From: an uncultured Clostridia bacterium
GTDB taxonomy: Bacteria; Bacillota; Clostridia; Christensenellales; CAMQZB01
Length of the DNA: 64,000 bases
Assembly (NCBI GenBank): GCA_947039455.1
Contig: CAMQZB010000004.1
Location: forward strand, 1-64,000
Direction: 5' to 3'
Part shown: in pieces, positions 18,837-29,018 of the stretch
How positions within the stretch are numbered: the stretch's first letter is position 1
Layout of the letters: the number at the start of each line of letters is the position of its first letter
Notes under the pieces: model-generated
Databases searched by the model: none
Told to the model about the DNA's origin: nothing
Seen by the model: the letters and a program-made list of their open reading frames with translations, nothing else
Program-made: the position numbers and the translations under genes

Positions 18837-20075
18837 CTAAATTTCTAGGGAAGCTAGTTGAGCTGAGCTCCATGCCCATTGAAGATTGTAACCACCACAA
18901 GAGCCAGTAACGTCCAAAGTTTCACCAAGGATATAAAGGTTAGGAATAAGTTTAGATTGAAAGTTTTCAGTGATTTCTGAAGTGGGAATACCACCAAGAG
19001 AAACTTGTGCGAAGCTGTAACCGTTAGTGTCAACTATTTTGGAAGTAAAGCCTTTTGAGACTTTCATAAGATTGATCAAATCATTGTCCGTAACGTCTTT
19101 CATGCTCATGGCGTTATTCAACCCTGCTTCTTTAATAATAGCACGACCGATTTGGTTGTGAACTAAAGTTGAGAAGAAGTTTTCAAGAGAGAAATTCTCA
19201 AGAAGTTCCGCCCTATCGCAAAAATATTCTAACAAACCGCCAGAAGTGTATTCACTAAAGAAATCTATTGAAGCAGTTACGTCAACATTATTTAATAAGC
19301 AATTTGAGGCAAAAGGGGAAAGTTGAAATGATACAGGACCAGACAGCACACCATCACCGAAATGAACTTCGCCTGAATCGGAAGCAAGAATTTTCCCGTT
19401 TGAAATCAAAGACATAGAAACATCAACTTTAATACCTTTTAACATATGCAAAGACTTGTTTTTCGCACGTAAATGAACAAGGGCAGGAGCAAGTGGCTTT
19501 ACTGAATGACCTAAGTTTTTCAAGAAAACAAAATTGCTTTCGCAAGTTAGAAGTTTAGGGTAAGTTGCACCACCAAGAGCGTAAACAAGTTTTTCACAAG
19601 TATAACGATTTTGAGCAGTAACAACTTCGAATTTCAAAGGAGCATTAGTGTTAGAATCAAGCTCATCAACGTTAATACGAGTAATTTGCTCAGAAGTTAA
19701 AACTTCCACCCCAAGAATATCAAGGTGCAGTCTAAGAATATCCGCAACAGAAGAAGCTTGATAACTGCGTGGAAAAATTTTCCCGTTGTCTTTTTGAACA
19801 GTGGAAATACCAAGCTGAGAAAAAAGTTCAAGAGTATGTCTGTCATCGCAACGATTAAGTACCGATTCAATGAAAGATTTATCACCAAAGAATTTATCTT
19901 TAGTCATATTTTTATTAGTTAAATTACATTGACCGTTTCCAGTCAAAGCAAGTTTCTTTAAAATTCTATCGTTCCCTTCAATAAGAAGAACATTATCACC
20001 GCCGTGTTTTTTCGCAAGAAGGATTGACGCTAAAACGCCAGAAGCCCCACCGCCTAAAACTATGATTTTTTTCAT
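18837..20075 (-). CDS. NAD(P)/FAD-dependent oxidoreductase (HI0933/BaiN-like flavoprotein)
   Basis: MKKIIVLGGGASGVLASILLAKK, LTGNGQCNLTN, DVTGSCGGYNLQWAWSSA; start 20075 preferred. Confidence 0.9.
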   Translation of the reverse strand: MKKIIVLGGGASGVLASILLAKKHGGDNVLLIEGNDRILKKLALTGNGQCNLTNKNMTKDKFFGDKSFIESVLNRCDDRHTLELFSQLGISTVQKDNGKIFPRSYQASSVADILRLHLDILGVEVLTSEQITRINVDELDSNTNAPLKFEVVTAQNRYTCEKLVYALGGATYPKLLTCESNFVFLKNLGHSVKPLAPALVHLRAKNKSLHMLKGIKVDVSMSLISNGKILASDSGEVHFGDGVLSGPVSFQLSPFASNCLLNNVDVTASIDFFSEYTSGGLLEYFCDRAELLENFSLENFFSTLVHNQIGRAIIKEAGLNNAMSMKDVTDNDLINLMKVSKGFTSKIVDTNGYSFAQVSLGGIPTSEITENFQSKLIPNLYILGETLDVTGSCGGYNLQWAWSSAQLASLEI

Positions 20076-20298
20076 TATATCTCCTAAATAAATATTCATG
20101 TGTTTAAGGTATTCTATCACAAAATAGCAGTAAAATAATGTGAAAAACCAAAATAATTCAAAAAACCAAAGAAAATTATGTGATTTTAAAGATATTTTCA
20201 TAAGAATCCAGAAAAATTGCTAGTTATTATTGAAAAAGTTGTGAAAATGTGATAGAATATATAAAAGAGAAAGTTTACAATAAAAGGAGTAATATACA

Positions 20299-22008
20299 AT
20301 GATTGATAAATTATTTAAACAATGGATGACGGCAGATTTGCAAGACCATGAACTGGTAGCGGATTTAGATAGTTGTGAAGGAAATCAAGAAGAGATTTTC
20401 GATCGATTCTATAGAAGTCTAGAATTTGGAACAGCGGGACTACGTGGAATTCTAGGAGCTGGAACAAACAGAATGAATATTTACACTATTGGTGTTGCAA
20501 CCCAAGCTTTTGCAAACTATTTAAAAAAGCATTACACTCACCCATCAGTGGTAATCGGGTTTGATTCAAGAAAGAATTCTGACGTGTTTGCAAAACACAC
20601 AGCGCAAGTTCTTGCAGCAAACGGAATAATCGTTCACTTGTTCAACAGACTACTTCCAACACCGTTGGTTTCTTATGCTGTTAGACAATTGAAAGCATCA
20701 GGCGGAGTTATGGTTACCGCAAGTCACAACCCAGCAAAATATAACGGATACAAAGTTTTTGGAGATGACGGTTGTCAAATCGGACCTGACATTGCAGACG
20801 TAGTTTATGCTGAAATGAATTCACTTGATATGTTTACTGGAGTAAAAAGCATGACTTTTGAAGCAGCGTTATCAAGAGGCAGAATTCATTTTGTAGTTGA
20901 AAACGTAATCGAAACTTTCTATGAAAAAGTATTGAACGAAAGAATTTTCGCTGAAGCTAGTCGTGAAGTTAAATTATCAATAGTATATTCACCGCTAAAC
21001 GGAACGGGAAATGAGCCGTTGAAAAAAGTATTTGCAAGAGCTGGCTATGATGATGTATTTATCGTTCCAGAACAAGAGTACCCTGACAGCAACTTCACAA
21101 CTTGCCCATACCCAAACCCAGAAATGAAAGAAGCCATGGCGCTTGGTTTGAAGTATGCTGATAAAAGAAAGGCTGATTTGTTAATAGCAACTGATCCTGA
21201 CTGCGACCGAGTTGGCGTAGCAGTGAGAACTGATAAAGGCATGGAGCTACTTAGTGGAAACGAAGTTGGCGTTATGATGTTAGAATATATTTGTCGTGGA
21301 AAACTAGAAAAACAAATTTTCCCAAAACAACCAGTAGCTGTGAAAACTATCGTGTCTACACCACTAACTGATAAGATTTGCGACAAATACAAAATTGACT
21401 TGAAAAATGTTCTAACAGGCTTTAAGTTTATTGGAAATGAAATCACAAAACTTGAAAAAGTAGGCAAAGAAGGAAACTTCCTACTTGGCTACGAAGAAAG
21501 TTATGGATATTTAAAAGGTATTTACGTAAGAGATAAAGATGCTGTTACTGCAAGTTTAATGGTTGCGGAAATGGCTGCGTATTATAAAATGAAAGGCAAA
21601 AGCCTAGGCAAAGTTAGAGAAGAAATGTATGAAGAATACGGTTACTTTATCAACAACACTGAAAACTACGGTTTTGAAGGTGCTACTGGAAAAGATAAAA
21701 TGATTGAGATTATGAACCTTCTAAGAACTTCAAGACTTGAAGGTGTGTTAGACGTGAAACTTGTGACATTTGCTGACTATGAAGAACAATACAGTGAATA
21801 TATCGGAAGAGACCGCGTAACTTTGGATTTCCCAAAATCAAACGTATTGTCTTTCAACTTTGAAAATGACATTACTGTTTTGATGAGACCATCAGGAACA
21901 GAGCCAAAAATTAAATTCTACTACACTACTAAAGGTAAAACATACAAAGAATCAATGGAATTATATAATGTAGTAAGTGGAAAAATCAAGGAATTTTGTA
22001 AGTTATAA
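20299..22008 (+). CDS. Phospho-sugar mutase (phosphoglucomutase/phosphomannomutase family)
   Basis: FGTAGLRGILGAGTNRMN, VMVTASHNPAKYNGYKVFGDDG, ATDPDCDRVG. Confidence 0.94.
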   Translation: MIDKLFKQWMTADLQDHELVADLDSCEGNQEEIFDRFYRSLEFGTAGLRGILGAGTNRMNIYTIGVATQAFANYLKKHYTHPSVVIGFDSRKNSDVFAKHTAQVLAANGIIVHLFNRLLPTPLVSYAVRQLKASGGVMVTASHNPAKYNGYKVFGDDGCQIGPDIADVVYAEMNSLDMFTGVKSMTFEAALSRGRIHFVVENVIETFYEKVLNERIFAEASREVKLSIVYSPLNGTGNEPLKKVFARAGYDDVFIVPEQEYPDSNFTTCPYPNPEMKEAMALGLKYADKRKADLLIATDPDCDRVGVAVRTDKGMELLSGNEVGVMMLEYICRGKLEKQIFPKQPVAVKTIVSTPLTDKICDKYKIDLKNVLTGFKFIGNEITKLEKVGKEGNFLLGYEESYGYLKGIYVRDKDAVTASLMVAEMAAYYKMKGKSLGKVREEMYEEYGYFINNTENYGFEGATGKDKMIEIMNLLRTSRLEGVLDVKLVTFADYEEQYSEYIGRDRVTLDFPKSNVLSFNFENDITVLMRPSGTEPKIKFYYTTKGKTYKESMELYNVVSGKIKEFCKL

Positions 22009-22071
22009 AATAAACTAATGATAAATAGGGATAGAAAATAGAGTTAATTGTAGATTAACGGAGGAATTAAA

Positions 22072-23652
22072 ATGAAAATTTGTAAAGTATGTAAAACAGT
22101 AGTTGAGGATCAGGTTCATTACTGTCCTCGTTGTGGGGCAACGGATTATGCTGATTTCCAAACAAAAAACTGTAATTTTTGCCGTTCAGTTGTGGCTGTC
22201 GGAACAATTGTGTGCCCACAATGCCACAAAATTTTGCCACCAGAAAAAGGAGCAATCGATTATGGTTACCAAGCACAACAAAAACCAGTGCAAACCTACG
22301 GACAACCGATCCAACAACAAGGGGCTACTGTTCAACCAACGTATCAGCAACCAGTAACAAGTCAACCGCCGGTGACATACATACAATCTTTCTATACTCA
22401 AGCACCACAACCTCAAAATGGAATTCCGCCTCAAAACGGTATGAGCCAAGACAGTTTTGAAGCATTACAACAAATGCAAAAAAATAATGAGTTTGCAAAT
22501 CGTGAAAGGGTTTCTGAGCCTGTTGAAAACATAGCACAAGTAGATGAACCTGTTAGAAATATACCACAAAACCCAACTGAACTTTTAAACAGAAAAGCGG
22601 AAGTTGTTAGAAATGAAAGTATTGGCGTTGATGAAACAAATGAAAGAATACTTAAAGCTGACGAATTTGCGAAAAACTTTAAGGGTAATAACGTGGAACC
22701 AGTGGTAGTTGTTGCATCAGCAAGAGAACTTCGCAAACAAGCGAAAATAGATAGTAAAGAAAACTTAAAAAGAGAAAAGTGTGAAGCAATAGAGAGAGAA
22801 ATTGAAAGCGCAAATAAAGCTAGAGAAAATAACCTTAGAGCGATTGCCGAAAAAGAAACCCTTGCTATACAATTAGACGCTGAAAAACGTGAAAGAATTA
22901 TGGCTACTGAACATCTTGAAATGAGATTGGACGCTGAGAAAAACGAAAGAAAATTAGAAAACGAAAACTTAGAACTAAAAATCGAAGCGGAACAACTTGA
23001 AAGAAGATTAGCTCAAGAAACAGCTGAAAATAAAATATTCAACAAAACAATTAGTCAAATAAATGAAAGTAACGAACTTGAGCAAGCAAACCAAGTGTTA
23101 ACTAAACAAAAAGCACCGAAAGTTCGCAGTGAATCAACTGGTCGCCCTGAATTAACTGGTGGAAACGGCAAGCCAGCACTAGCTATCGGAATGAATCTAA
23201 TTCTTATGATAGGTGGACTTGTAGCGTCATTCCTAATGGTATACATCGGGTTTTTAAATAACGCAATAACAGGCGGAGAAGTGTTTGTAGCATATTTACC
23301 TGATATGTTCTCTGAATTATTACCATCTGACTTCGTATCAATCGCAATACATGGAGTCATGTCGGATGTGGGAAATATTGCATATAAAGCATTGCCTTAC
23401 ATTGTGATGATAACTTATGTAGCCTCATTAATTTCAATTGTATGTTCAATCTTAGGATTTATTTACAGCAAAACCATCAGAACATTATTATTAATTGCTA
23501 ACGCCGTAACAGTAGAAATGAGTATTCTTGCAGTAATAATCATAATTGTAGTATTCAACCTAGCAACAGTAGGAACAGGGTTGATGGTATTAACCGCAAC
23601 GTCAGGAATTGCAACACTCGTAACGATTCTTGGATATAAAGAAAAAAAATAA
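22072..23652 (+). CDS. Double zinc-ribbon / Q-P-rich / coiled-coil / C-terminal multi-TM protein of unknown function
   Basis: CKVCKTVVEDQVHYCPRCG and CNFCRSVVAVGTIVCPQC; E/R/K-rich heptads; hydrophobic C-terminal segments. Confidence 0.7.
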   Translation: MKICKVCKTVVEDQVHYCPRCGATDYADFQTKNCNFCRSVVAVGTIVCPQCHKILPPEKGAIDYGYQAQQKPVQTYGQPIQQQGATVQPTYQQPVTSQPPVTYIQSFYTQAPQPQNGIPPQNGMSQDSFEALQQMQKNNEFANRERVSEPVENIAQVDEPVRNIPQNPTELLNRKAEVVRNESIGVDETNERILKADEFAKNFKGNNVEPVVVVASARELRKQAKIDSKENLKREKCEAIEREIESANKARENNLRAIAEKETLAIQLDAEKRERIMATEHLEMRLDAEKNERKLENENLELKIEAEQLERRLAQETAENKIFNKTISQINESNELEQANQVLTKQKAPKVRSESTGRPELTGGNGKPALAIGMNLILMIGGLVASFLMVYIGFLNNAITGGEVFVAYLPDMFSELLPSDFVSIAIHGVMSDVGNIAYKALPYIVMITYVASLISIVCSILGFIYSKTIRTLLLIANAVTVEMSILAVIIIIVVFNLATVGTGLMVLTATSGIATLVTILGYKEKK

Positions 23653-23662
23653 TTAGATAAAT

Positions 23663-23700
23663 AAAAAACTGTATCAAGAAGTTGATACAGTTTTTTTTGT
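23663..23700 (+). terminator. Intrinsic terminator
   Basis: AAAAACTGTATCAA-gaag-TTGATACAGTTTTTTTT. Confidence 0.85.
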
Positions 23701-23953
23701 TACACTACCACCACCGATAAAAAGCGGTCATATGTGTTGCTATATATAAAGTAAAAATTTTGTTATATATATAGATAAGTAAATGTGCAACAAATAACAG
23801 TGAAAACCAACAAAAATCACAAAAAAAACAGCAAAAACAATAATAAACCCAAAAACTATAAACAATGGTTGGAATAATCTTTACAAACCTATGTGAATTT
23901 GGTATAATCCATTATAATTAGAAAAACAATGAAAATTTTATAGAAGGTATAAT

Positions 23954-25747
23954 ATGAAACAAATTACATCACAAGAATTAAAAACAATGTACTTGAATTT
24001 CTTTGAAGAAAAGGGCCACGCAATTATTCCCTCAGCTTCATTAATTCCAGAAAACGATCCAACGGTATTGTTCACTACAGCGGGAATGCACCCACTTGTG
24101 CCATATCTTTTAGGCGAAAAACACCCAGCAGGCAAAAGATTAACGGACGTTCAAAAATGCGTTAGAACAGGTGACATCGACGATGTTGGTGATGATACGC
24201 ACTGTACATTTTTTGAAATGATGGGAAACTGGTCACTAGGTGATTACTTCAAAACTGAAGCAATCGCATGGAGTTTCGAGTTCTTAACAAGCGAAAAATA
24301 TTTAGATATTCCTGTAACAAAACTTGCAGTAACAGTTTTCGAAGGTGATGAAAACGCACCACGTGACGAGGAAAGTGCTGACCTTTGGGCGAAAAATGGA
24401 ATGCCAAGAGATAGAATTTTCTATCTAGGTAAAAAAGACAACTGGTGGGGACCAGCTGGCGTTACTGGACCTTGTGGACCTGACACAGAAATGTTCATCG
24501 ACACAGGAAAAGAAGCTTGCTCAGATACTTGTAGCCCTGCTTGTTCTTGCGGAAAATACATCGAAATTTGGAATGATGTATTTATGCAATACTACAAAAA
24601 TGAAGACGGAACGTACACGCCACTAGCGCACATGAACGTAGATACTGGCATGGGTGTTGAGCGAACTGTTTGTACAATTAACGGAAAAAATACTGTATAT
24701 GACACTGATTTGTTCCAAGAGGCACGTGCTTTCTTAGAAAAAGTTAGCGGAAAGAAATACGGTGATGACGATAATCAAAAAGCTTTCAGAGTAGTGCTTG
24801 ATCACGTAAGAACTGCCACATTTATGCTTGGTGACGTTCGTGGAATCACTCCTTCAAACGTGGATCAAGGATACGTATTAAGAAGATTACTTCGTCGTGC
24901 AATCAGATTCGCAATGAACCTAGACATTCAAGGCGCTGACCTTGCTGGTTTAGCAATGGTTTACGTAGAAAAATATAAAGACAGCTACACTGAACTTACA
25001 GTAGCAAAAGACCTAATTGCTAACGAAATCATAAAAGAAGTAGAAAAATTCTCAAAAACAATCACACAAGGTTTAAAAGAATTTGCCAAGGTAGCTAGCT
25101 TTATCAAAGGCGACGTTATCCCTGGAAAAACTGCATTCAGATTATACGATACATTCGGTTTCCCTGTGGAAATGACTGAAGAACTTGCTACTGAAAAGAA
25201 CATGACAGTAGACAGAGAAGGCTATGAAACAGCGTACCAAGAACACCAAAAGAAATCTCAAGTGGGAAGTGAGCAAAGGTTCAAAGGCGGTCTTGCTGAC
25301 TCATCAGAGCTTACTACAAACCTACACACCGCTACTCACCTTATGCACGAAGCATTGCGAAAAGTAGTAACGGGTGAAGACATCGTTCAACGTGGTGCAA
25401 ACATCACTGCTGAAAGATTGCGTTTCGATTTCTCTTGCTCTCGTCCTGTAACTAAAGAAGAACTTGCTGAAGTTGAAAAAATCGTAAACGATGCTATCAA
25501 TGCAAAACTTCCAGTTGACTGCGTAGAAATGCCTATTGCTGAAGCGCAAGCTAAAGGTGCTGTTGGTATCTTTACTTCTAAATACGGCGAAAACGTAAAA
25601 GTATACACTATCAACGATTACTCTTGCGAAATCTGCGGTGGACCTCACGCTACCAACACTGGCGAACTAGGTCGTTTTAAAATCAAAAAAGAACAATCTT
25701 CTTCTTCAGGCGTTCGTCGCATAAAAGCTGTACTTATTACTGAATAG
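23954..25747 (+). CDS. alaS: Alanyl-tRNA synthetase, short form (no C-Ala and apparently no beta-barrel between catalytic and editing domains)
   Basis: SASLIPENDPTVLFTTAGMHPLVPYLLGEKHPAGKRLTDVQKCVRTGDIDDVGDDTHCTFFEMMGNWSLGDYFK; editing motifs HTATH and CGGPH; ends ...SSSSGVRRIKAVLITE at 597 aa. Confidence 0.95.
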   Translation: MKQITSQELKTMYLNFFEEKGHAIIPSASLIPENDPTVLFTTAGMHPLVPYLLGEKHPAGKRLTDVQKCVRTGDIDDVGDDTHCTFFEMMGNWSLGDYFKTEAIAWSFEFLTSEKYLDIPVTKLAVTVFEGDENAPRDEESADLWAKNGMPRDRIFYLGKKDNWWGPAGVTGPCGPDTEMFIDTGKEACSDTCSPACSCGKYIEIWNDVFMQYYKNEDGTYTPLAHMNVDTGMGVERTVCTINGKNTVYDTDLFQEARAFLEKVSGKKYGDDDNQKAFRVVLDHVRTATFMLGDVRGITPSNVDQGYVLRRLLRRAIRFAMNLDIQGADLAGLAMVYVEKYKDSYTELTVAKDLIANEIIKEVEKFSKTITQGLKEFAKVASFIKGDVIPGKTAFRLYDTFGFPVEMTEELATEKNMTVDREGYETAYQEHQKKSQVGSEQRFKGGLADSSELTTNLHTATHLMHEALRKVVTGEDIVQRGANITAERLRFDFSCSRPVTKEELAEVEKIVNDAINAKLPVDCVEMPIAEAQAKGAVGIFTSKYGENVKVYTINDYSCEICGGPHATNTGELGRFKIKKEQSSSSGVRRIKAVLITE

Positions 25748-25755
25748 TTTGGAGA

Positions 25756-25853
25756 ATGGGGCTTTGCCCCAAACCCCACAAGGGCTTTGCCCCTTGACCC
25801 CATAAGGGGCTGTGCGCCCCTTAACCCGCACAAGGGACTTCATCCCTTGACCC
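25756..25853 (+). repeat. Interspersed element, copy E (compound) directly after alaS stop
   Basis: ATGGGGCTTTGCCCCAAACCCCACAAGGGCTTTGCCCCTTGACCCCATAAGGGGCTGTGCGCCCCTTAACCCGCACAAGGGACTTCATCCCTTGACCCG. Confidence 0.9.
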
Positions 25854-25972
25854 GTTTTTTAGTGGTGGTTTTTTGCTGACGCATGGGACGTGGATTAGTT
25901 TATTCATGAGGTGGTTGAGTTGTTAAAGTAACTTGATTAATCAAAGGTATTTGTTAGTGAGCAACATTGTGA

Positions 25973-25996
25973 AAAAGCAAAAGCAAAAGCAAAAGC
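25973..25996 (+). repeat. Short tandem repeat (AAAAGC)4
   Basis: aaaagcaaaagcaaaagcaaaagc read directly. Confidence 0.8.
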
Positions 25997-26082
25997 AAAG
26001 TAAAAACAAAATATAATCACAAACAAAATATAATTTATAAAAGAAAAACAAAATATAAACTTTAAAAGAATTATAAAATATA

Positions 26083-26123
26083 GAAAAACGCCCTTATTCC
26101 TACTTAGAATAAGGGCGTTTTGA
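26083..26123. terminator. Bidirectional terminator
   Basis: AAAACGCCCTTATTC-ctactta-GAATAAGGGCGTTTT. Confidence 0.8.
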
Positions 26124-26283
26124 GTTATAAACATTATAATTTAAGTTAATTAAATATAATTTCATGAAAGTTTAATCTAATAATTAAGTTAACTAAAAGT
26201 TAAGTTATGATAAATTCTAACTACCCCACTTAATAAATCAAACAAACGCAAGAAGCGACAGCAAAAAATCACCACACAATAAA

Positions 26284-26330
26284 TGGGTCAAGGGATGAAG
26301 TCCCTTATAGTGTTTGGGGCAAAGCCCCAC
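26284..26330 (-). repeat. Interspersed element, copy F (inverted)
   Basis: TGGGTCAAGGGATGAAGTCCCTTATAGTGTTTGGGGCAAAGCCCCA, 6 bp from the 3' end of the hemolysin III-family gene. Confidence 0.88.
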
Positions 26331-26336
26331 TCTCTC

Positions 26337-27068
26337 CTAAAAAACGTATTTATATAAGCAAATGTAATGAAGAACGCTGCCTAGGATAACGAAGAGATGG
26401 AAAACGCTGTGAATGTATTTCATTTTACTGCCGATGCCGTAGAAGACAGCGCCGAGAGTGTAAGCAACACCGCCTGCAACAAGGAGCGTGAATCCAGCGC
26501 GACCAAGAGGTTCGTATATTGCTGAAGTTGTGAAGATTATGATCCAGCCCATAAGAATGTAGCAAACCATGCCCCACTTGCCGTATTTTTTCAAATCAAT
26601 AACAGCGAATAGCACGCCTGCAGTACCAATAATAACTTCGCAACCGAAGATGACCCAACCGATAGTGTTGCCAAGAGTAACGAAACAGAAAGGCGTGTAT
26701 GTACCGATTATTAGGAAATATATTACCGAGTGATCGATAACACGGAAAACACGTTTAGCGTTATTTTTTGCTAAGCCGTGGTAAAGACAAGAGCAAGAAT
26801 ACAGCGTAATCATTGAAGCGCCGTAGATAGCTGCGGAAACGTATTCCCAAGGCGTGTCTGACTTGATTAGCAAGAAAATAGTACCGATTATAGCAAGTAC
26901 AGCGCCAAGACCGTGAGAAATAGAGTTACAAAGTTCTTCGCCTAACGTGTATTTAGGTATAGAAACTTTGCTAATCCCAGTAGGTTTGTTGATTTTGCTA
27001 GCATCAATTGGCGTAGTATCTACGGAATTGGTGTTAGAATTGTTTAGATCTATATTTTTTTTATCCAT
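26337..27068 (-). CDS. Hemolysin III / PAQR family membrane protein
   Basis: YTLGEELCNSISHGLGAVLAIIG, SCLYHGL, IDHSVIYFLIIGTYTPF. Confidence 0.92.
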   Translation of the reverse strand: MDKKNIDLNNSNTNSVDTTPIDASKINKPTGISKVSIPKYTLGEELCNSISHGLGAVLAIIGTIFLLIKSDTPWEYVSAAIYGASMITLYSCSCLYHGLAKNNAKRVFRVIDHSVIYFLIIGTYTPFCFVTLGNTIGWVIFGCEVIIGTAGVLFAVIDLKKYGKWGMVCYILMGWIIIFTTSAIYEPLGRAGFTLLVAGGVAYTLGAVFYGIGSKMKYIHSVFHLFVILGSVLHYICLYKYVF

Positions 27069-27176
27069 AATTTGTATCCTTAATTAAATGTATTTTTTTG
27101 TTGCTATATATAATGTACACAACAAGAAGTAGTATATCATAAAAAACTAAAAAGAAAAAGACAATGCACTACACTA

Positions 27177-28007
27177 TTAGAAAAAAGAAGGGAAGCCTAA
27201 AATCATGCCAACAAAAATAAAAATAGGGTAAAGAATAACCTGATGTCCGAAGTAGAAGAATAAAGAGTGTCTACCCATAAACAAGATTGGTCGAGAATAA
27301 TTTGTTGCTTCTGTTTTGACAATAAGCGAAGTTTTCTCTGAATAATAGAATTTACCGAGAATCGCACCGATCAAGAAAAATCCGAGCCACGGAGTAATTG
27401 ACATTAAGTCTGCAGGGTAAACCCCACGTGGATAAATACCAAAAGGCGCAAAGAGAATTGTGTTTACCGTGGGAGGGTTAACCGCAATGAGAATACCTAC
27501 TAAGAAAACTATTATTGCAACAAGAGCTGTGTATTTCCATTGCACATTTTCCATTAGGTAGTAAACAATCGCACAAATTCCAAAAACATGTATTGCGTTA
27601 AAGTAAATCATGGTATTTAGATTAGTGATTATAGAAAATATAACGGAAAAAAGAGTGATAACTAGAGCAAGCCCCAAAGTTTTGAAACCACGAGTTTTAT
27701 TGTTTTTAGAAAATGATGCTCCCACTCCTGAAATTAAGAAAAAAATCATAATAACAAAACGACGCACCCAAGTTCTAAGAGGGTGGTTCAGATAAAAGTA
27801 AGCAAAATTCTTCAAAGGATAGAAAATTGTATCAAAAAAAATATTGGAAGCGTCCCAAATCCTGCCAAAGTAGTATAGATTGAAAATAAAATGGTCCATA
27901 ATTACTAAAGCAATGGCAATGCCACGTAGAAAGTCCAGTTCAAAAATGCGGTATTTTTTCGAATGTTTGTTATATAAAGAATAAGTTGGTGTAGTTGAAT
28001 TATTCAA
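27177..28007 (-). CDS. Heparan-alpha-glucosaminide N-acetyltransferase-like / DUF1624 membrane protein
   Basis: RIFELDFLRGIAIALVIMDHFIFNLYYFG; multi-TM. Confidence 0.75.
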   Translation of the reverse strand: MNNSTTPTYSLYNKHSKKYRIFELDFLRGIAIALVIMDHFIFNLYYFGRIWDASNIFFDTIFYPLKNFAYFYLNHPLRTWVRRFVIMIFFLISGVGASFSKNNKTRGFKTLGLALVITLFSVIFSIITNLNTMIYFNAIHVFGICAIVYYLMENVQWKYTALVAIIVFLVGILIAVNPPTVNTILFAPFGIYPRGVYPADLMSITPWLGFFLIGAILGKFYYSEKTSLIVKTEATNYSRPILFMGRHSLFFYFGHQVILYPIFIFVGMILGFPSFF

Positions 28008-28119
28008 GTTGTACTCCTATTAAAAGTGAAATTTTAAGTAAAAATCAGTATTTATATATATAATGCAATATTATTGTGTGAAAAAGATGTGAAAGTAATA
28101 CAACAACCACATAATTCGC

Positions 28120-28149
28120 TTGACAATTCTAGTAAAATATCTATATAAT
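28120..28149 (+). promoter_or_regulatory. Consensus promoter of rpmH operon
   Basis: TTGACA (28120-28125) - 18 nt - TATAAT (28144-28149). Confidence 0.75.
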
Positions 28150-28238
28150 AAGTAAGTATCGATAAAATGTATTATTATGTGCATTTTTGATGTGCGTAAT
28201 TTTAAATAAAACAATATTATAAAAAGAGGTATACAGTT

Positions 28239-28373
28239 ATGAAACAAACGTTCCAACCAAAAAAGAGACACAGAAGTAAAGTTCACGGATTCAGAAAAAG
28301 AATGGCTACTACAGCTGGCAGAAGAGTTTTGAAAAGACGTCGTGCTAAAGGTAGAAAAAATCTTTCTGCATAG
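28239..28373 (+). CDS. rpmH: 50S ribosomal protein L34
   Basis: [44 protein letters not shown] (44 aa); absent from the ORF track because it is short. Confidence 0.97.
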   Translation: MKQTFQPKKRHRSKVHGFRKRMATTAGRRVLKRRRAKGRKNLSA

Positions 28374-28386
28374 ACTTTTTGAATAA

Positions 28387-28764
28387 ATGCAAAAGATATA
28401 TAGGCTGAGAAAAGGATTTCAATTTAGTTATATCTATCGCAAAGGCGAATCTGTTGCAGGACGAGAAATGGTTCTAAAATGTGCCAAAAACCGTAAGGGC
28501 AGAATGCTAATTGGAGTTTCAGTCAGCAAGAAAATTGGTAAGGCAGTAATTCGCAATAAAGTAAAACGACAATTTAAAGAAAGTATGAGATTATTAATAC
28601 CACTTATGGACAAGCGGTATAACTATGTACTTGTGGCAAGGGGTGACGCTGTTACCGCTTCCTATCAAGATATAGAAAAAACAATGAAATACCTACTGAG
28701 AAAAGTTGGAAAATTAAAAGACGAGCAAAAAATCCATGAAAAAAATATTTCTAGCGATAATTAG
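28387..28764 (+). CDS. rnpA: Ribonuclease P protein component
   Basis: RLRKGFQFSYIYRKGES, ISVSKKIGKAVIRNKVKRQFKES-type motif. Confidence 0.93.
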   Translation: MQKIYRLRKGFQFSYIYRKGESVAGREMVLKCAKNRKGRMLIGVSVSKKIGKAVIRNKVKRQFKESMRLLIPLMDKRYNYVLVARGDAVTASYQDIEKTMKYLLRKVGKLKDEQKIHEKNISSDN

Positions 28765-28975
28765 AGTCTATAAACGATTCGTGTCAAGTGGTCTTGGTAC
28801 AAATTGCCGATACACCCCTACTTGTTCAATTTATAGCATGCAGGCTATTGAGGAATGGGGAGGCATTGTAGGAGGATTCTTGGCACTATTTCGCGTTATT
28901 AGATGTAATCCATTTTCAAAAGGCGGATATAATCCTGTTCCGAAATTGCGAAGAAAAAACAAGTGGCTACTATAA
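28736..28975 (+). CDS. yidD: Membrane protein insertion efficiency factor YidD
   Basis: YKRFVSSGLGTNCRYTPTCSIYSMQAIEEWG, RCNPFSKGGYNPVP; overlaps rnpA. Confidence 0.94.
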   Translation: MKKIFLAIIRVYKRFVSSGLGTNCRYTPTCSIYSMQAIEEWGGIVGGFLALFRVIRCNPFSKGGYNPVPKLRRKNKWLL

Positions 28976-29018
28976 AAGTTGTAGTTTACAACTTTAACCG
29001 TTAAGGAGAAAATCGAAA

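Noticed and set aside
25973-25996. (AAAAGC)4 as a phase-variation tract
   Set aside because: Intergenic, short, not positioned in a promoter spacer or CDS start that I can identify.
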